The position numbers and the translations under genes are program-made. From NCBI RefSeq assembly GCF_002764115.1, contig NZ_CP017944.1, positions 124,001-188,000 of the forward strand: a stretch of 64,000 nt of DNA. The letters run 5' to 3'. The notes beneath the pieces are model-generated. The model was not told the origin of the DNA. It saw only the letters and a program-made list of their open reading frames with translations, and ran no database searches. Below, piece after piece: positions 1-9,103 of this stretch; within the stretch, counting starts at the first letter, position 1; every line of letters starts with the position of its first letter. This DNA is from Phyllobacterium zundukense (GTDB lineage: Bacteria > Pseudomonadota > Alphaproteobacteria > Rhizobiales > Rhizobiaceae).

Positions 1-440
1 TCCCTGGGTTCAGTAGCGGCATTAACTTCTGCAGGTGCTGGCTTGGTTTTAGGCAGCACTTCACGCGTAGTGATCTCTGTTTTTGATTCTGCTGATGAGG
101 CATTCTCGGAGGCAGGCAAATCGCCTTGCGTCTCGCTCTGGCCCGCCGCAGGCAATGTTGGTTCAGTTGTTTTCTGTTCAGTCTGCGCGGCGGCCGACTC
201 GAACGCCAGCGGGCGCAGCGGTTTCGCATGGTTCTTGGCGGGCTCTGTCTGCGGCTTTTCTTCGGGCTTGGGCGACGGCGGCGAAACAAGCTCAACCTTG
301 ACATCCTGCTCTTTGGGTGGTGGCGAAGGCTCAAAACGCAGGTGAACCAGCAGCAAAACCGCCACCGATAGATGCAAGGCAACTGACGCCACCGCGCCCC
401 ATCCGATTCCTTCCCACAACTTGTTGGCAGACTGTTGCAT
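1..440 (-). CDS. TonB-like proline-rich membrane protein (5' part, runs off window)
   Basis: The reading frame opens with ATG at 440 and stays open to the left edge, so only the first 146 or so residues are visible. A short N-terminus (MQQSANKLWEG) leads into one hydrophobic segment at about residues 13-32. A Pro/Glu/Lys-rich stretch follows (PSPPPKEQDVKVELVSPPSP) and then a low-complexity Ala/Glu/Thr linker. This is the layout of TonB-type energy transducers, and also of rhizobial proteins in which such an N-terminus precedes a DUF930 domain. The C-terminal domain that would decide between them lies outside the window. It is probably an inner-membrane protein spanning the periplasm. The function is not assigned. 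Confidence 0.7.
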   Translation of the reverse strand, partial: MQQSANKLWEGIGWGAVASVALHLSVAVLLLVHLRFEPSPPPKEQDVKVELVSPPSPKPEEKPQTEPAKNHAKPLRPLAFESAAAQTEQKTTEPTLPAAGQSETQGDLPASENASSAESKTEITTREVLPKTKPAPAEVNAATEPR

Positions 441-589
441 TGCTCAAACGATAATGGACCGCATATGCGCAACTTAGGCGCCTGAGCGGCTCTCAACAAG
501 TAAGCGAACAAACTGCAGCCCTAGCATGACTGATGAGCGCATTTTGATTGGAGCCTCATGGCCATTGGTGCCGCAGTTCCGCTTCTCCG

Positions 590-1258
590 CTAACCGACGA
601 TGGCAAATGCATCTCGCGTCGAACCTGTGGAGCTTTTGACTGGCTTTTGCCCGATCCACTGAACATGCCGCTCAAGCACGGCAACGGCATTGTCGATATT
701 GCCCTGCCGCAAAAAACCCAGGATCGCCCGATGATCATGATCGGTCCGCACTTCCCAATCGGACCGCCAGGCGGAAAACAAAAACCGTGCGCTCACAGAA
801 TGAAGATCATCAATCGCGGCCAACAAGCGCGGCATTGCACATGGAACGAGGATCAACCGGTGAAACCGCCGGTTTGCCTCCTCCCAGGAGCGCACATCGC
901 GGGAATTGTCCCCGGCAACGGTTGCCTCTTCGGCCTGTTCGAGAATTGACGATGTCAAATGCGGAGCCGCCTGCCGAAGCGCAAGTCCCTCGAGCTCAGC
1001 GCGCATCAGCGCCACTTCCCGCACCTCCTTCAGATCGAAGGAAGCAACCCGTACACCCCGGCGGGGTTCGCTGACCGCCAGTCCCTGCGCCTCCAGTTTG
1101 CGGAAGGCTTCCCGAACCGGCACATGGCTCGCGCCGAATTCCTCAGCAATGTGATCCTGCCGCAGTTTCGCCCCCGGTTCCAACTGGCCGGTTACGATCC
1201 TGTCGGCAAGGATACGGCTGATGCGGTTGGCGATTGTATCTTCATTCGTTGCGGTCAT
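590..1258 (-). CDS. bioR: BioR, GntR/FCD-family repressor of biotin genes
   Basis: This 222-residue protein has a GntR winged helix at residues 10-70 (core LRQDHIAEEFGASHVPVREA, then RKLEAQGLAVSEPRRGVRV) and an all-helical FCD ligand domain from about 80 to 215. BioR proteins of Agrobacterium and Brucella are GntR-family repressors that bind TTATMKATAA-type boxes. One such box lies 3 bp upstream of this start codon and two more lie in front of bioB in this window, so the assignment rests on both family and operator. The biotin operon is 1.4 kb away in the same orientation. No Shine-Dalgarno motif precedes the ATG, which suggests a leaderless message. The overlap of the box with the predicted promoter implies autorepression. 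Confidence 0.88.
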   Translation of the reverse strand: MTATNEDTIANRISRILADRIVTGQLEPGAKLRQDHIAEEFGASHVPVREAFRKLEAQGLAVSEPRRGVRVASFDLKEVREVALMRAELEGLALRQAAPHLTSSILEQAEEATVAGDNSRDVRSWEEANRRFHRLILVPCAMPRLLAAIDDLHSVSARFLFSAWRSDWEVRTDHDHRAILGFLRQGNIDNAVAVLERHVQWIGQKPVKSSTGSTRDAFAIVG

Positions 1259-1261
1259 GTT

Positions 1262-1293
1262 TTATAGATATTTTGCTTGCGAAGGCCTGTCGA
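1262..1293 (-). promoter_or_regulatory. bioR promoter with overlapping BioR box
   Basis: On the minus strand a TCGACA -35-like hexamer (1288-1293) is followed after 17 nt by TATCTA (1265-1270), which sits inside the BioR box ATATCTATAA (1262-1271). The box ends only 3 bp before the bioR ATG at 1258. Transcription would therefore start at or next to the start codon, and BioR binding would block it. The box matches those upstream of bioB; the promoter hexamers are my inference. Confidence 0.65.
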
Positions 1294-1381
1294 GCCCGCA
1301 CAAATCTTTTCCGCATCTAACGCTGTGGGGCTCGTATAAGAAACGATATCACCCGACCGGAGCAGAGGCTGTCCATTCGGG

Positions 1382-1747
1382 TTACGGGTATTCCGAACAA
1401 CCGGGCACATCTTCCAATCGGTAGTAAACCGGAATACCGCGTTCCTCGGCAATACGGACGTCATTGTCTGCACCTTTTGACGCACCTGGAAGCCGCAGCA
1501 CGGCATCACAGAGCTGCAAAAGCCTGCCGGCAACCGGGTGAAAAATCTCTTCATAGAGATCATCGCCAACTTTGCGTCCCCCGGCCGCGCCCCACACAGG
1601 GAGTGCTACCCACTCGCCGATCATCGGCAAATGCCCAGCTTTAAAGAGCGCATAAGACGGATGCTCGAGCCGCTTCAAATTTTCCTGCATCTTCAACACA
1701 TCGTCGCCGGTACCAGAACGATACGGGCCTGCAATGAGAATGAGCAT
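1382..1747 (-). CDS. DUF4406 / nucleoside deoxyribosyltransferase-like small protein
   Basis: The 121-residue product starts MLILIAGPYRSGTGDD. The hydrophobic first strand plus GPY loop is typical of the nucleoside 2-deoxyribosyltransferase-like fold (DUF4406 group). Other cues are LCDAVLRLPGASKGADNDV, as in the family's D(A)V/LRLPG..GAD core, and EERGIPVYY near the C-terminus. I chose ATG 1747 because GGAG lies 8 nt upstream; an upstream in-frame ATG at 1768 lacks a ribosome site. The gene is transcribed divergently from the DeoR regulator and shares a 90-bp intergenic region with it, so it is a plausible target of that regulator. The substrate is unknown. Confidence 0.6.
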   Translation of the reverse strand: MLILIAGPYRSGTGDDVLKMQENLKRLEHPSYALFKAGHLPMIGEWVALPVWGAAGGRKVGDDLYEEIFHPVAGRLLQLCDAVLRLPGASKGADNDVRIAEERGIPVYYRLEDVPGCSEYP

Positions 1748-1772
1748 GAATTTTTCTCCATTATACACGATT

Positions 1773-1792
1773 ATTCCTGAATTTTCTGGAAT
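1773..1792. promoter_or_regulatory. candidate operator between DUF4406-like gene and deoR-type gene
   Basis: The inverted repeat ATTCC-N10-GGAAT lies in the A/T-rich divergent intergenic region, 26 bp from one start and 46 bp from the other. DeoR-family repressors commonly bind inverted or direct repeats next to their own gene. The motif is short, so this is a guess from position and symmetry. Confidence 0.35.
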
Positions 1793-1837
1793 TTATCTAA
1801 AATTCATGTAACTTCGTGAAGAGTCAAGGAGAATCTG

Positions 1838-2590
1838 ATGCTAACCATCCAAAGGCGAGCCCTTATCTCGGCTCGATTAAATCGCGACGGACAGCTCGTC
1901 GCCAAGCTTCTGGCGGACGAACTGAATCTTTCCGAAGACACTATCCGGCGTGATCTAAGGGAAATGGCGGCTGAGGGACTGCTTAAACGCGTTCACGGCG
2001 GAGCGATGCCACTGACGCCGCCACTACCGGACTTCGCCGCACGTCAGGAAATCTCGGGAGATATGAAACAGCGTCTTGGCCACAAAGCGGCAAGCCTCGT
2101 ATCGAATGGACAAACCATTTTTCTCGATGGCGGAACGACAAATACGCATCTCGCGCGAGCGCTGCCTCGCGAAATGCGCATCACAGTGGTCACGCACAGC
2201 CCGACGATCGCCAGCGAGCTCGAGCATCATGAGGCAGAGGTCATTCTGATTGGTGGCAAGCTCTATAAGCATTCCATGGTGGCGGTTGGCGCGTCAACCC
2301 TCTCCGCCATCAATCAGATCCGGTTGGATATTTTCTTCCTTGGTGTCACAGCCATCCATCCAGTCTATGGTCTTTCAACCGGCAATTACGAAGAAGCAGC
2401 GATCAAACAGGCCATCGTGCAGCAGGCAGCCGAGACATATGTGCTTTCTACCCCAGAAAAATTCGGCGCTGCTTCTCCCTTTAGGATCACGGGTGTTGAG
2501 AGCCTCGCCGGTGTCGTTGTGGACGGGGACATGATGCCTGAACCATTAGCTGCTTATCGCGAATTGGGAGTTGAAATCCTACCCGCTTGA
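1838..2590 (+). CDS. DeoR-family transcriptional regulator
   Basis: This 250-residue protein is of standard DeoR length. The N-terminal helix-turn-helix covers roughly residues 20-55 (LVAKLLADELNLSEDTIRRD, then LREMAAEGLLKRVHGGA), the signature of DeoR repressors. The C-terminal sensor domain, of the phosphosugar-binding DeoRC fold, carries GQTIFLDGGTTNTHLARAL and LGVTAIHPVYGLSTGNYEEA. AAGGAG precedes the ATG. It is divergent from the DUF4406-like gene and convergent with bioZ, with only 29 bp between stops. DeoR proteins usually sense phosphorylated sugars; the effector here is not known. Confidence 0.88.
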   Translation: MLTIQRRALISARLNRDGQLVAKLLADELNLSEDTIRRDLREMAAEGLLKRVHGGAMPLTPPLPDFAARQEISGDMKQRLGHKAASLVSNGQTIFLDGGTTNTHLARALPREMRITVVTHSPTIASELEHHEAEVILIGGKLYKHSMVAVGASTLSAINQIRLDIFFLGVTAIHPVYGLSTGNYEEAAIKQAIVQQAAETYVLSTPEKFGAASPFRITGVESLAGVVVDGDMMPEPLAAYRELGVEILPA

Positions 2591-2619
2591 ATCGACGTAA
2601 CTGTTTATCGGAAGCACCG

Positions 2620-3609
2620 CTACATACCCCAGACGACCGCCCCGCCCGTGAGGCCAGCACCGGCTGCTGTCAGCAGCAACTTCTCTCCCGGAACGAACGG
2701 TCGTTCGCGATGGGCAAGCGACAGCGAGAGCGGTATGGTGGCAGCCGAGGAGTTGCCGTATTCAGCGATCGTGCGCACGATCCTGTCAGGCGCAATACCA
2801 ATATTCTCGCCGACAACGTCGAAGATACGGGCATTGGCCTGATGTGGTACAAAACGGCCGACGTCTGCAGGCTGAAGCTCCGCGCTTGCCAGCGCCCGTC
2901 TGGCGCAAAGGGTCATCATTTGCACGGCTTGCGCAAACATCTCCCTGCCGTCGCGCATTGTCATCAGGCATTCTTCCACCGCCATGCCCGCAGCAAATGG
3001 TTGTTTGGAGCCTCCAGCCGGGATGGAGATCAGGTCATAGCGACTTCCGTCAGACGCCATATCCACACCGAGGAGTCCCTGTTTCGCATTGTCTGTCGGG
3101 ACCAGAACGACGGCGCCCGCCGCATCGGCAAAAAGCACGGCGCTGGCGCGTTCGGCGGGATTGATGCGCCGGCTCAGAATATTGGCTGCCACCACGAGAA
3201 CCGGCCGTCCTTGAGTGCGGACGAAACCGTCAGCAAGCGTCAGCGCGTAGATAAATCCTGAGCAGGCGCCGGCGAGATCAATCGCGCCAGAATTCTCCAA
3301 GCCAAGACGATGGGCAAGCAATGGGGCCGAGGGCGGCAACAGATGATCCGGCGTCGATGTGGCGAGGATAGTCAAAGCAATTTCGCCAAAACCCACCTTT
3401 GCATCACGCAGGGCAGCTGCACCGGCCTTTGCCGCAAGATCGGTGAGCAGTTCTCCGTCGAGGGCCCAACGCCGCGAACGGATACCGGTCCGGCGCTCGA
3501 TCCAGCCAGGATCGAGACCAAGCTGGTTTTCTATCTCCGCATTGTCAACACGGCGCTCCGGCGCGTAGTGGCCAAACCCTGCGATGCGGCTTGCCTCGAC
3601 CCGGCTCAT
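2620..3609 (-). CDS. bioZ: BioZ, KAS III-like synthase for pimeloyl-ACP precursor
   Basis: The 329-residue product has the thiolase fold of FabH (3-ketoacyl-ACP synthase III). The catalytic triad is visible: Cys116 in DLAGACSGF, His256 in [10 protein letters not shown], and Asn286 in [10 protein letters not shown]. FabH-like genes at the end of alphaproteobacterial bio operons are BioZ. BioZ is known to condense glutaryl-CoA from lysine catabolism with malonyl-ACP, giving a keto-pimeloyl-ACP precursor and so bypassing BioC/BioH. Neither bioC nor bioH is seen in this window, which fits. It is the last gene of bioBFDAZ and overlaps bioA by 4 bp. Confidence 0.9.
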   Translation of the reverse strand: MSRVEASRIAGFGHYAPERRVDNAEIENQLGLDPGWIERRTGIRSRRWALDGELLTDLAAKAGAAALRDAKVGFGEIALTILATSTPDHLLPPSAPLLAHRLGLENSGAIDLAGACSGFIYALTLADGFVRTQGRPVLVVAANILSRRINPAERASAVLFADAAGAVVLVPTDNAKQGLLGVDMASDGSRYDLISIPAGGSKQPFAAGMAVEECLMTMRDGREMFAQAVQMMTLCARRALASAELQPADVGRFVPHQANARIFDVVGENIGIAPDRIVRTIAEYGNSSAATIPLSLSLAHRERPFVPGEKLLLTAAGAGLTGGAVVWGM

Positions 3610-4871
3610 CGAGCACCTGCAAAGAGGTCCGCTGCCTCATCGATCGCATCATAGGTCCGGTCGAGATCGTCTGCTGTCACGCAATAGGGCGTCATCAGGT
3701 AGATCACATTGCCAAGTGGCCGGATAAGCAGATTCCTTGCGCGAAAGAACGATCTGAGCTTCGGCCCTGCGTCTGAAAGGTAACCGGAAGTGGGAACATT
3801 GACGTCAAGCGCAACGATCGTCCCGGTCTGGCGCACATTGCCGAAACGCGGGTCCTCCTTGAAGCGCTCCAGCCTTGTCCGGTGCATGGATTCGAGCGAA
3901 TGGATCCGTGCCGCCACCGGCTCCGTCTTCCATACTTCAAGATTGGCCAAGGCAGCAGCGCAGGCAATCGGGTTGGCGGTGTAGGAGCTCGAATGAAAGA
4001 ATGTCCGGCTTCGATCACTGGAAAGATGTGCATCGAAAATTTTCGCCGAACACAAGGTTGCCGCCAGCGGCAGCGACCCGCCTGTCAGCCCCTTGGATGT
4101 GCACAGGATATCCGGTGTGATATTCGCCTGTTCACAGGCAAACAGAGTGCCTGTACGACCCCAGCCCGTCATGACCTCGTCCGCGATCATCAGGCTGCCA
4201 TGCCTCTCTGCGAGACGCTTCAATTCAGTCAGAAGCGATGCCGGATACATCCGCATGCCCCCTGCCCCGAGCACAAGCGGCTCAATCAGCAGTGCCGCAA
4301 CTTGGCCGCTCCGGCAATATGTCTCGAAGGCGTCAAGCGTGTCCTGCTCGTGTCCGGGTGAAGGAAACGGCAGCTGGTCCACACCATAAAGCATCGGCTC
4401 ATAGGCGGCGTTGAACACACCCCTCTCGCCCGCCGACATCGTACCGATCGTGTCGCCGTGGTAGCCATGCTCCATGACAACGATGCGGGAGCGCGGCGCG
4501 CCGGAATTATGGAAGAAACCAAACGCCATCTTCAGCGCTACCTCGACACAGGTCGATCCGCTGTCGGAGTAGAATACATGGTCGAGACCGGCTGGGGCGA
4601 TGGCGACCAACCCTCTCGCCAGTTCCTCGGCCGGTTCGTGGGTGTACTCGGCAAAGATGATCTGGTCATAGAGCCCGGGCGCACGGCGGATCGCATCCAT
4701 AATCAACGGATGCCGATGGCCATGCGTGATCACCCACCAGGAAGAGATCGCATCCAGGATAGCGCGTCCCTGCTCATCATAGAGATAGGCTCCTTCCGTT
4801 CTGGCAATGCGCTTCATTGCCGGCTCGAGTGCATGCTGGGTAAACGGGTGCCAGACGGGAGATCGGGTCAC
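3606..4871 (-). CDS. bioA: Adenosylmethionine-8-amino-7-oxononanoate aminotransferase
   Basis: This is a 421-residue fold-type I PLP enzyme of class III. It carries HPFTQ near the start, [27 protein letters not shown], the cofactor Asp in [15 protein letters not shown], and the Schiff-base lysine K260 in [13 protein letters not shown]. It transfers the amino group of S-adenosylmethionine to 7-keto-8-aminopelargonate (KAPA) to give 7,8-diaminopelargonate (DAPA). Length is normal for BioA. It overlaps bioD upstream and bioZ downstream by 4 bp each, which suggests translational coupling. Confidence 0.95.
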   Translation of the reverse strand: MTRSPVWHPFTQHALEPAMKRIARTEGAYLYDEQGRAILDAISSWWVITHGHRHPLIMDAIRRAPGLYDQIIFAEYTHEPAEELARGLVAIAPAGLDHVFYSDSGSTCVEVALKMAFGFFHNSGAPRSRIVVMEHGYHGDTIGTMSAGERGVFNAAYEPMLYGVDQLPFPSPGHEQDTLDAFETYCRSGQVAALLIEPLVLGAGGMRMYPASLLTELKRLAERHGSLMIADEVMTGWGRTGTLFACEQANITPDILCTSKGLTGGSLPLAATLCSAKIFDAHLSSDRSRTFFHSSSYTANPIACAAALANLEVWKTEPVAARIHSLESMHRTRLERFKEDPRFGNVRQTGTIVALDVNVPTSGYLSDAGPKLRSFFRARNLLIRPLGNVIYLMTPYCVTADDLDRTYDAIDEAADLFAGAR

Positions 4872-5506
4872 AGAATACCTTTCTGAAAGCAGGAAATATC
4901 GAAATGATCTTTGAAGGCTTGGGCGAGGGTGTCAGGCGTCAGCGGGTCAAGCAGCGGTAACCGGCCGAGACAATCCACATTGCCGAGTTTCGCAATGATC
5001 GATTGCGTGTCCGCCTGTTCATCGCCGATGAAAACCACACCAAAGACCGGCATGGAACGGTGGCGCAAGGCTTCGAGTGACAGCAGCGTGTGATTGATCG
5101 TTCCCAGCCCGGTACGGGCGCAGAGGATGACCGGTATCTGCCAACGGGCAAAGACATCGGCAAACACCTCGCTTTCCGTTAAGGGTACCAGCACGCCGCC
5201 CGCCCCCTCGATGACAAGCAGCGACTGTGTTGACGGAGGTGATAACGCCTCAGGAACGATCCGGACGTTGTCGATTCTGGCAGCAAGATTCGGGGAAGCC
5301 GGCGTTTTGAGCCGCCAAGCTTCCGGGTAGATACGCGACGATGGGATCCGGCCAAGACGCTGGACTGTCTCACTATCCGTTTCGCCTTCGAGCCCAGACT
5401 GGACGGGTTTCCAGTAGCAGGCACCAAGCGCGTCGGCCAATGCTGCCGAGAACACGGTCTTGCCGATGTTGGTGTCGGTACCTGTAATGACAAAGCGGGA
5501 TGTCAT
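4868..5506 (-). CDS. bioD: Dethiobiotin synthetase
   Basis: The 212-residue P-loop enzyme starts [20 protein letters not shown], which contains the BioD-type Walker A GTDTx[22 protein letters not shown] (substrate and Mg binding) and [12 protein letters not shown] follow. It carboxylates DAPA with ATP and CO2 to form the ureido ring of dethiobiotin. It sits between bioF and bioA with 4-bp overlaps on both sides. Confidence 0.95.
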   Translation of the reverse strand: MTSRFVITGTDTNIGKTVFSAALADALGACYWKPVQSGLEGETDSETVQRLGRIPSSRIYPEAWRLKTPASPNLAARIDNVRIVPEALSPPSTQSLLVIEGAGGVLVPLTESEVFADVFARWQIPVILCARTGLGTINHTLLSLEALRHRSMPVFGVVFIGDEQADTQSIIAKLGNVDCLGRLPLLDPLTPDTLAQAFKDHFDISCFQKGIL

Positions 5507-6648
5507 GCGGCTTCTTCGGCGAATGCATTCGCCAAGGCGTCAAACATTCGAACAATTGCGGACCGGTCGACATTGAGCGTGATGGCAATTCTTAAGCGCG
5601 CTGTTCCTTCCGGAATCGTTGGCGGGCGGATGGCACGGATATCGAAACCTTCCGCCCGCATGCGTTCCGCAATGCGCATCGCGCGACCATTGTCGCCGAT
5701 CATCACCGGCAATATTTGCGATCCGCTGCCTTCCAATCCGAGCACGGTAGTCAGTTGTGCATTGGCGAAGGTCCAAAGCCGCTCAAAATCCGCGCGGCGC
5801 TGCGGCTCATCCACCAGAATTTTCAGGGCCTCACGAACACCTTCGGCCATCAATGGCGAAGGCGCGGTAGAATAGATGAACGCGCGCGCCCGATTCACAA
5901 GATAATCGCAAATCAAGCTGTTCGCACCGACAAGCGCCCCCGCAACGCCAAGTGCTTTTCCACATGTGTGCAGCAGGATGACATTATCCCGGCCCTCCAT
6001 CCCGGAGGCAAGACCGCGGCCATCCGGCCCAAAGACGCCGGTCGCGTGCGCCTCGTCGATCACCAGAATGCCGTCATGCCTTTCTGCCACACTGAGAAGC
6101 TCCGCCAGCGGGGCGCGGTCACCATCCATCGAATAGAGGCTCTCGACCGCGATCCAAGGATGCCCCATCCCACCGTCTTTGCGCCACCTAACGATCACGT
6201 CCTCGAAATCAGCAACATCGTTGTGTTGTGCAAGTGCCGCCTGGGCCCGGCTGGCTGCAATGCCCTCACGCGCACTTGCATGGATGAGGGCATCATGGAC
6301 AATGAGGTCGCCGCGTTGCAGCAGCGTTGAAAAGAGCGCGGCATTGGCCGCATAGCCGCTGGAAAAATACAGCGCCCGTTCCGTACCGAAAAAGGCTGCC
6401 GCCTCCACTTCGAGCGCCTCATGCTCGAGATGATTGCCGCGCAGCAGACGTGACCCGCCTGAACCGACGGCAACACCCCGGGCCATTGCTGCGGCAATGG
6501 CCGACCGGATGCGCGGCGAGTTGGCCATGCCAAGATAGTCATTCGAGGTGAAATCGATGCCATCCTGCGATACGAGCGCACGCCGCCGCCCCTTCCGCTC
6601 CAAGCCGCTCAGCGTCTTTGCGTAGCGGGCAAGGCGTTCGGCCGTCAT
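5503..6648 (-). CDS. bioF: 8-amino-7-oxononanoate synthase
   Basis: This 381-residue PLP-dependent alpha-oxoamine synthase carries [10 protein letters not shown] near the N-terminus, [20 protein letters not shown], the PLP-contact Asp/His in [12 protein letters not shown], and the Schiff-base lysine K231 in [12 protein letters not shown]. It condenses pimeloyl thioester with L-alanine to give KAPA. The length is typical of BioF. ATGA overlaps join it to bioB and bioD. Confidence 0.95.
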   Translation of the reverse strand: MTAERLARYAKTLSGLERKGRRRALVSQDGIDFTSNDYLGMANSPRIRSAIAAAMARGVAVGSGGSRLLRGNHLEHEALEVEAAAFFGTERALYFSSGYAANAALFSTLLQRGDLIVHDALIHASAREGIAASRAQAALAQHNDVADFEDVIVRWRKDGGMGHPWIAVESLYSMDGDRAPLAELLSVAERHDGILVIDEAHATGVFGPDGRGLASGMEGRDNVILLHTCGKALGVAGALVGANSLICDYLVNRARAFIYSTAPSPLMAEGVREALKILVDEPQRRADFERLWTFANAQLTTVLGLEGSGSQILPVMIGDNGRAMRIAERMRAEGFDIRAIRPPTIPEGTARLRIAITLNVDRSAIVRMFDALANAFAEEAA

Positions 6649-7643
6649 TCAGCAGCACCCAGCGCCATCGGCTTCAGACCGAGACTGCGAAACAGCCCGG
6701 CGTCATGATCTTCGCCGGGGTTATCTGCTGTCAGTAGCGTATCGCCGACAAAAATGGAGTTTGCCCCGGCGAAGAAACACAGCGCCTGCATCTCGTCGCT
6801 CATCTCCGTGCGCCCCGCCGAGAGACGGACATGTGTTTTCGGCATAAGAATGCGGGCGAGTGCTATTGCGCGGACAAAATCAATGGGATCGACCGGCGTA
6901 GAATTCTCAAGTTTTGATCCGGGTATCGGTATTAGCATATTTATCGGTACGCTCTCCGGTTGAACCGGCAGATTGGCGAGCGTTACCAGCATCGCGATAT
7001 GGTCATCCGTCATCTCGCCCATGCCGAGGATGCCGCCCGCACAGACCTTGATCCCCGCCTCCCGCACATTCGCGAGTGTCTCCAGACGATCCGCAAAGCT
7101 GCGCGTTGTGATGATTTCGCTGTAGAAGCGTTCCGACGTGTCGATGTTGTGATTGTAGTAATCGAGACCCGCATCGCCGAGCCTCGCTGCCTGTGCCGGC
7201 GATAGCATGCCGAGCGTCATACAGGTTTCCATTCCAAGCTCCCGGACACCCTCGACCATGGCGATGATCATGTCCATGTCGCGATCCTTCGGACTGCGCC
7301 AGGCAGCCCCCATGCAGTACCGCGTTGCCCCGCCCTCCTTCGCCTTGCGGGCCTCGGCAAGCACGCGCTCGACCTCCATCAATTTGGAAGCCTTGAGGCC
7401 GGTGGGATAATGGGCGGATTGGCTGCAATAGCCGCAATCCTCTGGGCATCCCCCTGTTTTGATCGACAGGAGCCTGCTCAACTGCACTGCGTTGGGGTCG
7501 AAATTCTCCCTGTGGACGACGTGCGCCTGAAACAGCAGATCGTTGAATGGCAAATTATAGATTTTACTGGCCTCTGAAAAACTCCACAAATCACCAACGG
7601 AAGGTACTGTATCGACAGATTTCAACGCAGGCGCTTCTGACAT
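6645..7643 (-). CDS. bioB: Biotin synthase (radical SAM)
   Basis: The 332-residue product carries the radical-SAM cluster motif C66-x3-C70-x2-C73 ([16 protein letters not shown]), followed by [27 protein letters not shown] and the C-terminal [18 protein letters not shown] that helps bind the auxiliary [2Fe-2S] cluster. It inserts sulfur into dethiobiotin. It is the first gene of the operon. GAGGAAAA precedes the ATG, and two BioR boxes lie 40-70 bp upstream. Confidence 0.97.
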   Translation of the reverse strand: MSEAPALKSVDTVPSVGDLWSFSEASKIYNLPFNDLLFQAHVVHRENFDPNAVQLSRLLSIKTGGCPEDCGYCSQSAHYPTGLKASKLMEVERVLAEARKAKEGGATRYCMGAAWRSPKDRDMDMIIAMVEGVRELGMETCMTLGMLSPAQAARLGDAGLDYYNHNIDTSERFYSEIITTRSFADRLETLANVREAGIKVCAGGILGMGEMTDDHIAMLVTLANLPVQPESVPINMLIPIPGSKLENSTPVDPIDFVRAIALARILMPKTHVRLSAGRTEMSDEMQALCFFAGANSIFVGDTLLTADNPGEDHDAGLFRSLGLKPMALGAAE

Positions 7644-7682
7644 ACGGGGGTTTTCCTCAGCTCTACAGGTTGGTGCGATTAA

Positions 7683-7711
7683 TTATAGATAGAATCAATA
7701 ATTATCTATAA
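7683..7711 (-). promoter_or_regulatory. double BioR operator and bioB promoter
   Basis: Two boxes face each other: TTATAGATAG (7683-7692) and TTATCTATAA (7702-7711), 19 bp apart start to start, or about two helical turns. Both fit the known BioR consensus TTATMKATAA. On the minus strand a perfect TATAAT (7682-7687) lies inside the proximal box, so BioR binding should occlude RNA polymerase at bioB. The single box at bioR has only one half of this arrangement. Confidence 0.85.
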
Positions 7712-7742
7712 CTTATTCAGCACGATCAAAAACGCAACCGCG

Positions 7743-7870
7743 TTCGGCCTCGTCGAGAATTGGTAATGTCAAATGCCGAGCCGCCGTGGAAGCGCAAGCT
7801 CCTTGATCCCTGCGGCTGTTTTGAGGATATCTTGGCCAAACCCACGCAAATCTTTTCCGCATACAATACG
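7743..7870 (-). pseudogene. decayed partial duplicate of bioR
   Basis: Positions 7743-7806 align with the internal bioR stretch 929-993 at roughly 80 percent or better by eye, with small indels. Both share TCGAGAATTG, ATGTCAAATGC, GAGCCGCC and GAAGCGCAAG. Further on, CAAATCTTTTCCGCAT at 7847-7862 is identical to 1301-1316, just upstream of intact bioR. The order and orientation are the same as in the intact gene but about 270 bp between the blocks are missing, and the indels break the frame. This is therefore a relic of a second bioR copy beside the bioB operator. No functional product is expected. Confidence 0.75.
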
Positions 7871-7915
7871 TTTCGCGATGGTAGTACTTAGAGCCTGACG
7901 CGAATGGGAGGAAAC

Positions 7916-8302
7916 ATGCAGGACGTGAATATCGGACTGTGGGATTTTGCGCTGCGCCTTTACAAGGCTCCGGGCGTTACCGATGCACGTCTTGGCTTGC
8001 AGGAAAGGAACAGTGTGGATGTACCGGTCCTATTGTTCGCCGCTTGGCTCAAGCAGGGATCGATTGCCCTTTCACCGGCAAAAACGGAGCAGATCATTGG
8101 GCTGGTGAGTGAATGGCGCGATGAAGTCATCGCACCATTACGCACTGTTCGTCAGCGACTGAAAACCGGACCGAAACCGGCGCCTGATAAACAAACCGAT
8201 GTTCTGCGGGACGCCGTTAAGGGCGCAGAGCTTTCCGCCGAGCGCATCGAACTTGGTGTGCTCGAAACGACTGGGCTGTCGTTGGCCACGTTATCGCGAT
8301 AA
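7916..8302 (+). CDS. TIGR02444 family protein
   Basis: The 128-residue protein has the family pattern LWDFALRLYKAPGVTDARLGLQ, then VDVPVLLFAAWL and WRDEVIAPLRTVRQRLK. Proteins of this TIGR02444 (DUF2390) group are small, helical, cytosolic and of unknown function. I chose ATG 7916 because GGGAGGAAAC lies just before it; the upstream ATG at 7904 lacks such a site. It converges with the minus-strand GntR gene, with 15 bp between stops. Confidence 0.8.
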   Translation: MQDVNIGLWDFALRLYKAPGVTDARLGLQERNSVDVPVLLFAAWLKQGSIALSPAKTEQIIGLVSEWRDEVIAPLRTVRQRLKTGPKPAPDKQTDVLRDAVKGAELSAERIELGVLETTGLSLATLSR

Positions 8303-8317
8303 TGATACGGCGCATGG

Positions 8318-9004
8318 CTAGTTGGCCGACTCGTCAGCATGAAGCGCTGACCGGGCTGAATGGGCGACATGCTCCTCGGCAGCAGCTTTGGCAGCAATTT
8401 TGTCACGTTTGGCGATGGCGGTAACAATCTTCTCGATCTCAGCGATGCTCTGACTTCGCCGTTCCGTACGGACGACAGAACGGCGGCGCAATGGCGATGT
8501 CAGCACCGTCAGTTTGCTCAGAACGCCGAATGCGATGGGATTTCGTGCGCCGGTGCAAATGCGGTCATAGAAATCCCGTTTGTTGGCAACGATTTCTTCG
8601 GCATTTCCATGCAGATAGGCTTCCCGTAGTTGGACAGAATGAGCCTTAAGAGCCTGAACCTCCGCTTCGGACGCATTCTCGATGAACTGTTCAACAATCA
8701 GCGGCTCCAGCACGCCGCGGATACGATAGATATTCTCGGCGTCCTCGGTTGTGACGGTGACCACAGCAAGGCCACGATTGTTGAAATCGGTGAGAATGCC
8801 CTCCGACTGTAGTTGGCGCAATGCTTCGCGCAGCGAGGTACGGCTGACATTGAGCTGTTGGCACAGGTCCTTTTCCACGAGCCGTGTTCCGGGCTCCAGC
8901 AATCCAGTCTCGATCGCCCGCCGGAGCGACTTCATGATCTTGTTCCTCAGCGGCGCAGATTCATGTGTAAGCGGACCGAATGGTTCAGTCACTGGATCGT
9001 TCAT
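8318..9004 (-). CDS. GntR/FCD-family transcriptional regulator
   Basis: The 228-residue protein has a winged helix at residues 20-85 (LRRAIETGLLEPGTRLVEKD, then LNVSRTSLREALRQLQSEGIL) and a helical FCD ligand domain (RIRGVLEPLIVEQFIENA onward). ATG 9004 follows GAGGAG at ideal spacing; an upstream in-frame start at 9076 has none. It lies 99 bp downstream of the broken ubiD-family gene in the same orientation, so it probably regulates that decarboxylase locus. FCD regulators usually bind carboxylic acids. Confidence 0.85.
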   Translation of the reverse strand: MNDPVTEPFGPLTHESAPLRNKIMKSLRRAIETGLLEPGTRLVEKDLCQQLNVSRTSLREALRQLQSEGILTDFNNRGLAVVTVTTEDAENIYRIRGVLEPLIVEQFIENASEAEVQALKAHSVQLREAYLHGNAEEIVANKRDFYDRICTGARNPIAFGVLSKLTVLTSPLRRRSVVRTERRSQSIAEIEKIVTAIAKRDKIAAKAAAEEHVAHSARSALHADESAN

Positions 9005-9103
9005 TTTGCTCCTCGCAATGCTTCTGCCTGCGTTATTGATATGGGCGCGGCACGAGATCTCCAGTACCGCCCACATATCCAGAATCGGGCGATAGTCGCC
9101 TGA

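Noticed and set aside
3310..3654. plus-strand frame of 114 codons
   Set aside because: It is a shadow of bioZ, which has its full catalytic triad.
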